A stretch of DNA of 47,000 nt from an uncultured Lachnospiraceae bacterium (GTDB lineage Bacteria > Bacillota > Clostridia > Lachnospirales > Lachnospiraceae). The stretch lies in contig CANRMO010000001.1 of the NCBI GenBank assembly GCA_947631755.1, positions 1-47,000 on the forward strand, written 5' to 3'. How positions within the stretch are numbered: the stretch's first letter is position 1; each line of letters opens with the position of its first letter. Below are positions 25,220 to 33,763 of this stretch, piece after piece. Below the pieces are notes generated by a model that saw only the letters and a program-made list of their open reading frames with translations, ran no database searches and was not told where the DNA came from. The translations under genes and the position numbers were made by a program.

Positions 25220-26703
25220 ATATACGCCGCTTCTTCCAGTGCGCTCTACAGCGGGCGCTGGGCCGTTTCTGGGGCCTGAGCATGACTAAAAAGATCATCC
25301 TCGTCCTCCTTCTCGTACTTATTCCCATGGCAATCCTTGTCGGCGTCTGGTTTATCAGTATCATGCGATACAATGAACAATACGGCAAGGCGCTGCGCAA
25401 CACATCTGTTATCAGCGAATTTAGCCTGGATTTTAAAAAAAATTACGATTACAAAATCTATCTGATCGTGGCGGGGAGCAAATCCTATAGCAGCCAGGAT
25501 CCGATAAAGGATATCCGCGAGGCAAAAAAGATCGTGGCCGAAGTAGGAAAAATGACGGAAAATGAACAGAGCCGCCAGATCATACAAGTGACAAAAAAAT
25601 ATATGGACCGGCTGCAGCAATATACCGAGCAGATTCACACCAACATACTGGAGGGCAGCCACTACGATGAAAATAAAGATATCTGGGAAAACGGGATTCA
25701 GTCCATCACAGCTTCCATACAGGAGAACATATTAAAACTGCTCTATTATGAAAATCTACAGGGAGTAGCGGTCTACAATGATATGCAGACTATGACACAT
25801 ACCCTCCTGTTTGTCAGCATCCTGCTCTTTATTTCTCTGTTTATATTTGCTATTATAATCATTACGATTATTTCAAAGACAATCGTAAAACCCGTTCTGG
25901 ACCTTATCAATGTGACAGAACAGGCCGCCGACGGAAACCTCGCAGTCCGGGCGGACATCCGCAACGGCCCGGAAATGAAAGCACTGGGATATTCGCTGAA
26001 TGTGATGATCCAAAAGATTTCATCACTGATTGACCAGGTGACAAAAGAGCAGACCATGCTGCGGGAAGCAGAGATTGAACTTCTGCAAATGCAGATTAAT
26101 CCTCATTTCCTCTACAACACACTGGACACGATCGTGTGGCTGGCCGAGGCCGGAAATAAGGAATCCATGATACAGATGGTGGAAAATCTCTCTGAGTTTT
26201 TCCGCTCCTCCCTGAATGGCGGCAGAGATATTGTGCCTATTTCCTCCGAGGTCAGGCATATTTCCAGTTATCTACAGATACAGCAGGTCCGTTACCAGGA
26301 TATTCTAGATTATGAGATCTGGATATCAGAAGATATAGAATCCTACCTCATTCCCAAGATTACACTGCAGCCCCTGGTAGAAAATGCCCTCTACCACGGC
26401 ATCAAGCATAAGCGCGGACTGGGAAAGATCCGGGTCTCTGGGAAAAAGACCGGTGACTCTATTTTATTCACAGTAGAGGATAACGGGATTGGCATGAAGC
26501 CAGAGCGTCTCCGCCAGGTAAAAGAGGGGCTGACACACCACCACGAGGACAAATCTGATTTCTATGCCCTCTACAATGTGAGCGAACGCATCCGCTTAAA
26601 ATTTGGAAGTTCCTATGGCCTGAAACTTTACAGCAAGTACTCGGAAGGGACAAAAGTTGAAGTCTGGCTTCCCCTGATGAAAAAAAATCAACCATTATCA
26701 TAA
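25216..26703 (+). CDS. Sensor histidine kinase (YesM-like)
   Basis: The 495-aa kinase has transmembrane helices at about 26-48 and 193-220 enclosing an extracellular sensor region of about 145 residues. A HAMP segment (about 221-275) follows, then the His_kinase domain with phospho-acceptor His297 (INPHFLYN) and an ATPase domain with QPLVENALYHG and DNGIGM. ATG 25216 overlaps the regulator stop by 4 bases, so the two are translationally coupled; a longer frame to 25174 lies in the regulator gene. A terminator at 26741-26784 separates it from the transporter genes. Confidence 0.9.
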   Translation: MNIRRFFQCALQRALGRFWGLSMTKKIILVLLLVLIPMAILVGVWFISIMRYNEQYGKALRNTSVISEFSLDFKKNYDYKIYLIVAGSKSYSSQDPIKDIREAKKIVAEVGKMTENEQSRQIIQVTKKYMDRLQQYTEQIHTNILEGSHYDENKDIWENGIQSITASIQENILKLLYYENLQGVAVYNDMQTMTHTLLFVSILLFISLFIFAIIIITIISKTIVKPVLDLINVTEQAADGNLAVRADIRNGPEMKALGYSLNVMIQKISSLIDQVTKEQTMLREAEIELLQMQINPHFLYNTLDTIVWLAEAGNKESMIQMVENLSEFFRSSLNGGRDIVPISSEVRHISSYLQIQQVRYQDILDYEIWISEDIESYLIPKITLQPLVENALYHGIKHKRGLGKIRVSGKKTGDSILFTVEDNGIGMKPERLRQVKEGLTHHHEDKSDFYALYNVSERIRLKFGSSYGLKLYSKYSEGTKVEVWLPLMKKNQPLS

Positions 26704-26740
26704 AATATCTAACCTTTTCACGTAAAAAAATAAAATTTTG

Positions 26741-26784
26741 AAAAACAGTCCGAAAAAACTTCATTGTTTTTCGGGCTGTTTTTC
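26741..26784 (+). terminator. Terminator after the two-component pair
   Basis: AAAACAGTCCGAAAAA and its partner form a long A/T-edged stem with one G-T pair, followed by TTTTTCT. It ends the kinase transcript. Confidence 0.75.
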
Positions 26785-26792
26785 TATATTAT
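26764..26792 (+). promoter_or_regulatory. Possible promoter of the sugar ABC operon
   Basis: TTGTTT (26764-26769) and TATTAT (26787-26792) are 17 bases apart, partly inside the preceding terminator. The start would leave a leader of about 45 nt. The weak -35 would fit an activator-dependent promoter, but this is inference. Confidence 0.35.
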
Positions 26793-26846
26793 TTCTATTA
26801 TAGAGAGCAGGAACGGACTCTACAAAACTAAAAGGAGGATTACAAC

Positions 26847-27923
26847 ATGAAAAAGAAAACAATCAAGAAAATGGTGGCAGGATTTCTCGCTGCCATGATG
26901 ACATTTTCACTGACGGCCTGTGGAGGCAGTTCAAACAATGCCGGTACCAATTCGACCGAAAAAGATTCTTCCGGTGACGGCAAAATCACTGTGGGATTCT
27001 CACAGGTAGGTGCGGAATCCGACTGGCGCACCGCCAATACAGAATCCATGAAATCAACTTTCTCCGCGGAAAACGGATACAACCTGATTTTTGACGACGC
27101 ACAGCAGAAACAAGAGAACCAGCTGTCTGCTATCCGTAACTTTATCCAGCAGGAAGTGGATTACATTGTACTGGCACCAGTAACAGAGACTGGCTGGGAC
27201 ACGGTTCTCCAGGAGGCAAAAGACGCCGCAATTCCCGTTATCATCGTAGACCGTATGGTTGACGTAAAGAGCGACGATCTCTACACTGCATGGGTTGGCT
27301 CCAACTTCGAGCTTGAGGGCAAGAAAGCTGCTGAATATCTGAAAGCTTATCTTGAAGCCAAAGGCAAAAAAGAAGCTCCAAAAATCGTAGATATTCAGGG
27401 TACGATCGGCGCTTCCGCACAGATTGGCCGCACAAAGGGACTGGAAGATGGCGTTTCTGCAAACAAGTGGAATCTTCTGGACAAAACAACAGGCGAGTTC
27501 ACCCAGGCCAAAGGCCAGGAAGTTATGGAATCATTCTTAAAGAAATACAAAAATGATATTGACCTCGTATACTGTGAGAATGACAACGAAGCTTTCGGGG
27601 CAATTGACGCAATCAAAGCGGCAGGTTACACCGTAGGAGCAGACGGAGACATGATGATCTTCTCTTTCGACAGCACAAAAGCAGGCCTGAAAGATGTACT
27701 CGATGGAAAGATCACTCTCAACACTGAATGTAATCCGCTCCATGGCCCGAGGGTTGAAAACATCATCAAACAGTTGGAAAAAGGTGAGACTCCCGATAAA
27801 CAGGCCTATGTAGATGAAGAAATGTTTGCTCACGATGACACGGTAAAATCTGTGACCGTTGACGGGAAAGAATATCCGGTAACCGTAGTTACAGAAGACG
27901 TAATCAAAGAACGCAAATATTAA
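26847..27923 (+). CDS. ytfQ: Sugar ABC transporter substrate-binding lipoprotein (YtfQ-like)
   Basis: The 358-aa protein has a lipoprotein signal with Cys25 (SLTACGG), a short S/N-rich tether, and a periplasmic-binding type 1 fold. The start VGFSQVGAESDWRTANTESMK is typical of YtfQ, the galactofuranose-binding protein of Escherichia coli. YIVLAPVTETGWD and NDNEAFGAIDA are further family blocks. Anchored outside the membrane, it delivers sugar to the YtfT/YjfF permeases. AAAGGAGG precedes the ATG. A strong hairpin lies between it and ytfR. Substrate by analogy only: galactofuranose or a related sugar. Confidence 0.88.
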   Translation: MKKKTIKKMVAGFLAAMMTFSLTACGGSSNNAGTNSTEKDSSGDGKITVGFSQVGAESDWRTANTESMKSTFSAENGYNLIFDDAQQKQENQLSAIRNFIQQEVDYIVLAPVTETGWDTVLQEAKDAAIPVIIVDRMVDVKSDDLYTAWVGSNFELEGKKAAEYLKAYLEAKGKKEAPKIVDIQGTIGASAQIGRTKGLEDGVSANKWNLLDKTTGEFTQAKGQEVMESFLKKYKNDIDLVYCENDNEAFGAIDAIKAAGYTVGADGDMMIFSFDSTKAGLKDVLDGKITLNTECNPLHGPRVENIIKQLEKGETPDKQAYVDEEMFAHDDTVKSVTVDGKEYPVTVVTEDVIKERKY

Positions 27924-27975
27924 ACCTGCATATGTGCCCGGAAATTCGGGACTACATATAACCTAAACTTGCCAT

Positions 27976-28018
27976 GGGTGTGCCATACCATATTTTGTTA
28001 CCGTGTTATGGCACACCC
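27976..28018 (+). terminator. Intercistronic hairpin between ytfQ and ytfR
   Basis: A perfect 12-bp stem (27976-27987 with 28007-28018, GGGTGTGCCATA) with a 19-base loop is followed by GATTTTT. It probably acts as a partial terminator or RNA stabiliser, so the binding protein is made in excess over the other subunits. Confidence 0.7.
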
Positions 28019-28042
28019 GATTTTTAAGAAAAGGGGGAAAAA

Positions 28043-29566
28043 ATGAGCGAAAATATTGTATTATCAATGAAAAACATCAGCAAAACTTTTCCCGGTGTAA
28101 AAGCGTTGTCTCATGTTGACTTTACACTCCGGGAGGGTGAGATCCATGCTCTCATGGGGGAAAACGGAGCAGGCAAGTCCACTCTGATCAAAGTTCTGAC
28201 CGGTGTACATGATTTTGAGGACGGGGAGATCCGAATTTCCAAAGCAGCCACTCCAATTGTCAATCATTCGCCACAGGAAGCCCAGGAAAACGGCATCAGC
28301 ACAGTGTACCAGGAAGTCAACCTCTGTCCGAACCTCACAGTGGCGGAAAATCTGTATATAGGAAGAGAACCAAAAAAACTAGGCATGATTGACTGGAAGA
28401 CGATGAACCGAAAAGCGGCCGAAGTCTTAAAAAATCTGGATATCAACGTAGCTCCGACACAAAATCTGGACGAGTGCTCTCTGGCCATCCAGCAGATGAT
28501 TGCCATCGCCAGAGCCGTGGACATGAAGTGCCGCGTTCTGATTCTCGATGAACCAACCTCATCTCTGGACGATGAAGAAGTAGAAAAATTATTTATTCTC
28601 ATGAGAAAGTTAAAGAGTGAGGGCGTCGGTATCATTTTCGTCACCCACTTCCTGGAACAAGTCTACGCCGTATGCGATCGCATCACAGTTTTGCGAAACG
28701 GCACTCTGGTGGGAGAGTACAAGATTGAGAATCTGCCGAGAGTACAGCTGGTATCTAAGATGATGGGAAAAGATTTTGATGACCTGGCGGACATCAAGAG
28801 TGAACACCAGAATAACAACACAGAGAAAAAACCACTTATAGAGGCAGAGGGGATCAGTCACCGCGGAACGATCCGGCCCTTTGACCTAACGATCAATAAA
28901 GGAGAGGTCATCGGCCTCACCGGACTGCTCGGTTCCGGGCGCTCAGAAATGGTCCGCGCCATTTATGGGGCTGACAAAGCCGACACCGGAACTCTGAAAA
29001 TAAATGGGGAAAAGACAAAAATCAATGCTCCGCTTGACGCCATGAAGGCCGGAATGGCCTATCTGCCGGAGGACAGAAAGAAAGAGGGCATCATCGCAGA
29101 CCTCTCCGTCCGCGAAAATATTATTATCGCCCTCCAGGCAAAACGGGGTATGTTCCGGCTTTTGAGCCGTGGGCAGATGGAGGAATTTGCAGATAAATAC
29201 ATCGACCTTTTGCAGATTAAGACTGCCAGCCGCGAGACACCGATCAAAAGTCTTTCCGGCGGCAATCAGCAGAAAGTCATTATAGCCAGATGGCTGCTGA
29301 CAAATCCCGACTATCTGATCCTGGATGAGCCCACCCGCGGCATTGATGTGGGGACAAAAACGGAAATACAAAAACTCGTGCTCCAGCTTGCAGATGAGGG
29401 GAAAGCTGTGACCTTTATCTCCTCAGAAATTGAAGAGATGCTCCGCACTTGCAGCCGCATGGCAGTTCTCCGGGACGGAAAAAAAGTGGGAGAGATCGAA
29501 AGTGATGACTTGTCCCAGGAATCCATCATGAAAGCAATCGCAGGAGGTGACAAAAACAATGAATGA
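28043..29566 (+). CDS. ytfR: Sugar ABC transporter ATP-binding protein, two ATPase domains
   Basis: The 507-aa protein has two ABC domains in tandem (about 1-240 and 255-500), as in RbsA/YtfR-type carbohydrate importers. The first has Walker A GENGAGKST; its signature is degenerate (ECSLAIQQM). The second has a divergent P-loop (GLLGSGRSE) but a canonical signature LSGGNQQKV. Degeneration in one site is normal in this family. It energises uptake by YtfT/YjfF. The ribosome site is AAGGGGG; the end overlaps ytfT by 8 bases. Confidence 0.92.
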   Translation: MSENIVLSMKNISKTFPGVKALSHVDFTLREGEIHALMGENGAGKSTLIKVLTGVHDFEDGEIRISKAATPIVNHSPQEAQENGISTVYQEVNLCPNLTVAENLYIGREPKKLGMIDWKTMNRKAAEVLKNLDINVAPTQNLDECSLAIQQMIAIARAVDMKCRVLILDEPTSSLDDEEVEKLFILMRKLKSEGVGIIFVTHFLEQVYAVCDRITVLRNGTLVGEYKIENLPRVQLVSKMMGKDFDDLADIKSEHQNNNTEKKPLIEAEGISHRGTIRPFDLTINKGEVIGLTGLLGSGRSEMVRAIYGADKADTGTLKINGEKTKINAPLDAMKAGMAYLPEDRKKEGIIADLSVRENIIIALQAKRGMFRLLSRGQMEEFADKYIDLLQIKTASRETPIKSLSGGNQQKVIIARWLLTNPDYLILDEPTRGIDVGTKTEIQKLVLQLADEGKAVTFISSEIEEMLRTCSRMAVLRDGKKVGEIESDDLSQESIMKAIAGGDKNNE

Positions 29567-30632
29567 GAAAAAAAAGGGAGGATTTAATTTCCGTAAAATC
29601 ACAGGACACCGCCTGTTTATGCCTATTGTCTGTCTGCTGGTGGTCCTGCTGATCAATCTGATACGAACGCCAGACTTTTTTAACATCTCCATCCGCAATG
29701 GCGTACTGTACGGCTATCTGATCGATGTCATCAACCGCGGTTCTGAGCTCGTGATACTGGCTGTGGGAATGACATTAGTTACAGCAGCCTCCGGGGGACA
29801 GGATATCAGCGTGGGAGCTGTGATGGCGGTAGCTGCTGCTGTCTGCTGCCAGATTCTCTCAGGGGGGCAGGTCAGCACATCCGAACTGGCGGCGCCGATC
29901 ATCCTGGCTGTTGTCGCTGGCATCCTGGTGGCGGGCCTGTGCGGTGCATTTAACGGTTTTCTTGTAGCCCGGCTGAACATCCAGCCCATGGTCGCCACAT
30001 TGATCCTATACACAGCTGGCCGAGGCATCGCCCAGCTTATTACACAGGGGCAGATCACTTATGTGCGCGTAGACTCCTACAAAATAATGGGCGGTTACAT
30101 TGGCATTATCCCGACACCCATTCTCTTTGCCATCGGCACAGTGGCCGTCGCCTATCTTGTGCTGGAAAAGACAGCGCTCGGATTGTACATTGAGAGTGTG
30201 GGCGTAAACAGCAATGCCTCTCGTCTCGTAGGGTTAAACTCGACAAAAATAAAATTTTTAGTTTACATCATCTGCGGTCTTTTGGCTGGCCTGGCCGGAG
30301 TTGTCGCCAGCAGCCGCATTTACTCCGCTGACGCTAACAACATCGGGCTGAATCTGGAAATGGACGCCATCCTGGCAGTAGCTCTCGGCGGCAACATACT
30401 GAGCGGTGGAAAATTCAGCCTCATGGGCTCCGTCATTGGTTCCTACACAATCCAGGCTCTGACCACAACCTTGTACGCCATGAGTGTATCGGCAGATCAG
30501 CTTCCCGTCTACAAGGCAATCGTGGTGATCATTATTGTAGTACTCCAGAGCCCTGTATACAAAAAGTTCATACAGAACCAGAAAGCAAAACGGCGTCTGG
30601 CCCTGCAAAATACATCAGGAGGTGAACAGTGA
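29559..30632 (+). CDS. ytfT: Sugar ABC transporter permease (YtfT-like)
   Basis: The 357-aa permease has about nine hydrophobic segments and the BPD_transp_2 core of ribose-type importers, including SGGQDISVGAVMAV and AVALGGNILSGGKFSLMGS. ATG 29559 is used because AGGAGG lies about 10 bases upstream, inside ytfR; the GTG at 29547 is too near that site. It overlaps ytfR by 8 bases and shares one base with yjfF. It forms the membrane channel with YjfF. Confidence 0.9.
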   Translation: MNEKKKGGFNFRKITGHRLFMPIVCLLVVLLINLIRTPDFFNISIRNGVLYGYLIDVINRGSELVILAVGMTLVTAASGGQDISVGAVMAVAAAVCCQILSGGQVSTSELAAPIILAVVAGILVAGLCGAFNGFLVARLNIQPMVATLILYTAGRGIAQLITQGQITYVRVDSYKIMGGYIGIIPTPILFAIGTVAVAYLVLEKTALGLYIESVGVNSNASRLVGLNSTKIKFLVYIICGLLAGLAGVVASSRIYSADANNIGLNLEMDAILAVALGGNILSGGKFSLMGSVIGSYTIQALTTTLYAMSVSADQLPVYKAIVVIIIVVLQSPVYKKFIQNQKAKRRLALQNTSGGEQ

Positions 30633-31711
30633 TGCCACAAAGCATAAAAGAAAGATTTTTCTCACAGAAAAAGTTTAACAGCAACACATTTCTCTTTATC
30701 ATAACGATCGTACTGTTTGCTGCCATGTACATCGCGGGCATGATCATTTTCGCAGATAAGGGATTTGCCAAACCACAGATGTTTCTGAACCTTTTTATTT
30801 CCAATGCGGGACTTATTGTGATTGGCTGTGGCATGACGCTAGTTATGATAACCGGCGGAATTGATATTTCCGTGGGATCTGTCACGGCCCTGGTCTGCAT
30901 GGCCAGTGCATTTACAATGGAAAACCTGAAAATGAGTCCGTTTCTCGCACTGGCTATCTCCCTCGGCATCGGCCTGTTGTTTGGCGCGCTGCAGGGCTAT
31001 CTGATTGCCTATCTGGAAATCCAGCCCTTTATCGTCACACTGGCAGGACTGTTTCTGGGGCGGGGCCTGACAGCAATGATCAGCACGGAAATGATTTCCA
31101 TAAAAAATGAATTGTTCCAGAAATGGGCCACTTACCGGATTAATCTCCCCATCGGGACTACAAACCGGCGGGGCCAGTTTAAGCCAGCCTATATATACCC
31201 CTCCGTGGTCATAGCACTGATCGTGGTGATACTGATCGCCATCATGCTGAGATATACAAAATTCGGCCGTAAACTCTTCGCCATAGGCGGAAACCAGCAG
31301 AGCGCGCTGATGATGGGCCTGAATGTCAAAAGAACAAAATTCCAGGCATACATTTTGGACGGTTTTCTGGCAGGACTTGGAGGATTTCTCTTCTGTCTGA
31401 ACAGCTGTGCCGGTTTTGTCGAGCAGGCAAAAGGACTTGAAATGGATGCCATCTCTGCGGCAGTTATCGGAGGGACTCTCCTGTCCGGCGGCGTGGGAAC
31501 CGTAGTCGGAACCACATTCGGCGTACTCACAAAAGGTACAATTACCAGCCTGATTACCACACAGGGAAGCCTATCCAGCTGGTGGGTTCGGATTGTGTTG
31601 TCCGCTCTCCTCTGCTTCTTCATCGTATTACAGGCAATTTTCGCCTCTATGAAGAAAAAAGGAAAACGAAGCGACAAAAAGAAAACAGACAGCAAGGGGA
31701 ATTTCCAATAA
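30632..31711 (+). CDS. yjfF: Sugar ABC transporter permease (YjfF-like)
   Basis: The 359-aa permease is the second membrane subunit of the importer. ITGGIDISVGSVTALVCM and AVIGGTLLSGGVGTVVG are the usual BPD_transp_2 blocks. ATG 30632 overlaps the ytfT stop (TGATG), and AGGAGG is 8 bases before it. The C-terminus is a short basic tail (about 345-359). A bidirectional terminator follows at 31715-31756. Confidence 0.9.
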   Translation: MPQSIKERFFSQKKFNSNTFLFIITIVLFAAMYIAGMIIFADKGFAKPQMFLNLFISNAGLIVIGCGMTLVMITGGIDISVGSVTALVCMASAFTMENLKMSPFLALAISLGIGLLFGALQGYLIAYLEIQPFIVTLAGLFLGRGLTAMISTEMISIKNELFQKWATYRINLPIGTTNRRGQFKPAYIYPSVVIALIVVILIAIMLRYTKFGRKLFAIGGNQQSALMMGLNVKRTKFQAYILDGFLAGLGGFLFCLNSCAGFVEQAKGLEMDAISAAVIGGTLLSGGVGTVVGTTFGVLTKGTITSLITTQGSLSSWWVRIVLSALLCFFIVLQAIFASMKKKGKRSDKKKTDSKGNFQ

Positions 31712-31714
31712 AGC

Positions 31715-31756
31715 AAAAAGAAATGGGATCCTGTCCAATGGATTCCATTTCTTTTT
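31715..31756. terminator. Bidirectional terminator between yjfF and the DUF4179 gene
   Basis: AAAAAGAAATGG at 31715 pairs with CCATTTCTTTTT ending at 31756, with an inner GGATCC/GGATTCC part. A/T flanks give a T-run on both strands, fitting the convergent genes. Confidence 0.85.
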
Positions 31757-31789
31757 CCTAATATTTTTCGGCTGTTCAGTCTGTCACTC

Positions 31790-33019
31790 TCACTTTGCTT
31801 CTACTGTCTCATATGTGCAGCCATCCAGGCTGATATATCTCCCGGCAACGCGGATCCCTGTCACATTTTCTACATCGAGAACTCTGTCGAACTGATCAAA
31901 AATGCTGTTCTCTGTAACACTGCTCATGCCGCCCATTCCATTAAATTCTCCATCTTTCCGGAAAATGGATACCCCATCCAGTAAAAATAGAGTTTCATTT
32001 TTTGGAAGTCCTTCCATTATCTCATCCTCATGTTCCATGCCGCCTGTATAAAGATAGCGGCGTACCTTCATATTTCCTTTTTCATCCGTCTCAACCTCAT
32101 CATCTCCCGTCTCTTTTATGATCCCTGCATATTCGCTGAGAGACCGTCCCTCTGGTCCCTCATAGGTCAGGTTGCAGGAAAGAGGAGTTATCTCCACATC
32201 TCTCACAGTAAAATGATATTTACCTATAGACACTTCCCTGTTCAGATGGTATACCCGTTTTGCCGCACCCGCAGACATCTCCCATGACAGATTCCAATTT
32301 CCATCTTTTGCGATAACTTCCGGCTTCGGATCACACTTTTCCCTGTCCACTATAAACTCACGGATATTCATCTTTATCGTCTTTCCACTGAGTGTGTCTT
32401 TCTTATCCATATCGGACAAACTAATAAAAGATTCATAGGTAACTGTGTGGTCATCCTTTATTTTTGAGACACCGCCGCTGTAATCCAAATCGATCTCTTT
32501 CTGATCTGATTCAGATTTGAAAAAAGGGAATGTCGGCATTGGCACACCAGTATCCGATATTTCCGTAACTTCTTTATCTTTAATATGGTACTTATCCCCG
32601 TAATCCACTTCATAATAGACATATGCACAGCGCTCATCCGCCAGCGTCTGCAGCACTGTTACTTTGATGCCTTTGTCTGTGACCGAAGCAATGCCATCCT
32701 GCCGGACATCATCCTGCGGGATCTGCGCAAAGCCCTGTTCTTTTAAACTCTCCATCGCCTCTCTGTCCCCGGCTACACCGAACTCCTCTGCCACATCTCT
32801 GTTCCACAGATTTTCTGCCGCCAAAGCAATTCCCCCAGTCGCCACTACGACCGCCAAAGCTGCCGCCGCCACTCTGGGTAAATAGCGAAAACATTTTTTC
32901 TTCCTGTCCATATGATAAACCTCCCTGCTATTATCTAAAATCCTCTGATTCAGCTCCTCAGAGGGTTTCTTTCTTATATCCATATTTTTTTTCATCAATT
33001 GTTCCAATTCATATTTCAT
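31790..33019 (-). CDS. DUF4179 protein, probable anti-sigma partner
   Basis: The 409-aa protein has a short cytoplasmic start (about 1-43), one transmembrane segment (about 46-66, VAAAALAVVVATGGIALAA) and a large extracellular part with the DUF4179-type region (about 75-180). Such proteins are usually encoded after ECF sigma factors and may sense envelope signals. ATG 33019 is chosen because GGAGG lies 9 bases upstream; ATG 33025 would leave only 3. It overlaps the sigma gene by 11 bases, implying coupled translation. Anti-sigma activity is inferred from context. Confidence 0.75.
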   Translation of the reverse strand: MKYELEQLMKKNMDIRKKPSEELNQRILDNSREVYHMDRKKKCFRYLPRVAAAALAVVVATGGIALAAENLWNRDVAEEFGVAGDREAMESLKEQGFAQIPQDDVRQDGIASVTDKGIKVTVLQTLADERCAYVYYEVDYGDKYHIKDKEVTEISDTGVPMPTFPFFKSESDQKEIDLDYSGGVSKIKDDHTVTYESFISLSDMDKKDTLSGKTIKMNIREFIVDREKCDPKPEVIAKDGNWNLSWEMSAGAAKRVYHLNREVSIGKYHFTVRDVEITPLSCNLTYEGPEGRSLSEYAGIIKETGDDEVETDEKGNMKVRRYLYTGGMEHEDEIMEGLPKNETLFLLDGVSIFRKDGEFNGMGGMSSVTENSIFDQFDRVLDVENVTGIRVAGRYISLDGCTYETVEAK

Positions 33020-33554
33020 AACCATCTGCCTCCAAACTTTTTTTTAATTTCGTTCTCGCCAGATATAGTCTGCTTTTTACAGTTCCTTGAGGAATGTGCA
33101 GTGTGTCAGCGATCTCTTCAATTTTCATTTCTGCAGAGTAAAACATATAGACCACAGTCTTTAATTTCACGGGAAGGGACTCGATATGTATTGTAAGTCT
33201 GTGCTGAATCTCCCGCTGTTCCAGCTTTTCTCCGATATCCCCGCCATCTGACAGCCAGAGATCCATATATTCCTCACTGCCAATTGAGATGTTCTTTTGC
33301 TCCCTCTTCTTTTTGCGCCATTGGTTCTTCCACAGATTGACGGCAATCCCCATGAGAAAATTCCGGTTTTTCCTACAGGCATCCGCCCATCCATCCGGGC
33401 CGGAGCCGGCCGCAAGCCGCTCTCTTTTCTCCAGCGCTCTCAGAAAAGTCTCCTGATACAGATCATCAGCGTCCGCACGGTTCATGGCGAGCCGCACACA
33501 GAACCGGTACAGTTCATCTCCATAGGTCTCGATGAGCCGCTGCAAATCCCCCAC
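33009..33554 (-). CDS. ECF-type RNA polymerase sigma factor
   Basis: The protein has sigma region 2 (YGDELYRFCVRLAMNRADADDLYQETFLRA) and region 4 (LPVKLKTVVYMFYSAEMKIEEIADTLHIPQGTVKSRLYLARTKLKK). I prefer the GTG at 33554, which is preceded by AAAGGGGGG and matches the family N-terminus (181 aa). An ATG at 33653 would add 33 residues with little sigma character (SVLAQDDPSAPANSSS). The DUF4179 partner overlaps the end. Both probably form a signal-responsive envelope regulon. The start remains uncertain. Confidence 0.85.
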   Translation of the reverse strand: MGDLQRLIETYGDELYRFCVRLAMNRADADDLYQETFLRALEKRERLAAGSGPDGWADACRKNRNFLMGIAVNLWKNQWRKKKREQKNISIGSEEYMDLWLSDGGDIGEKLEQREIQHRLTIHIESLPVKLKTVVYMFYSAEMKIEEIADTLHIPQGTVKSRLYLARTKLKKSLEADGYEI

Positions 33555-33676
33555 TTCTTTTCCCCCCTTTCTCAGAAAACTACGAGCGTCACGCTTCGCG
33601 AGACTGCTCGAGTTTGCGGGCGCGCTCGGATCGTCTTGTGCAAGCACAGACATATCCTCGCTTTGCCTTCGCGCAA

Positions 33677-33721
33677 ATAAAAAGGCCTTTCACTTATATA
33701 CTGTCTGATATAAGTGAAAGG
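33677..33721 (-). terminator. Second terminator after pyk
   Basis: A 14-bp stem (33686-33699 with 33708-33721, CCTTTCACTTATAT) is followed on the minus strand by CCTTTTTATTT. It backs up the hairpin just next to the pyk stop. Confidence 0.75.
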
Positions 33722-33725
33722 TTCA

Positions 33726-33758
33726 GAAAAAAAGTGCCGCGGATATCCGGCACTTTTT
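33726..33758 (-). terminator. First terminator after pyk
   Basis: AAAAAGTGCCG (33729-33739) pairs with CGGCACTTTTT (33748-33758), directly followed by more T on the minus strand. It lies six bases after the pyk stop codon. Confidence 0.85.
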
Positions 33759-33763
33759 ATGTC

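Noticed and set aside
28043..29566. Damaged second P-loop in the sugar ATPase
   Set aside because: Degenerate motifs in one of the two ATPase halves are usual in ribose-type double-ATPase subunits.
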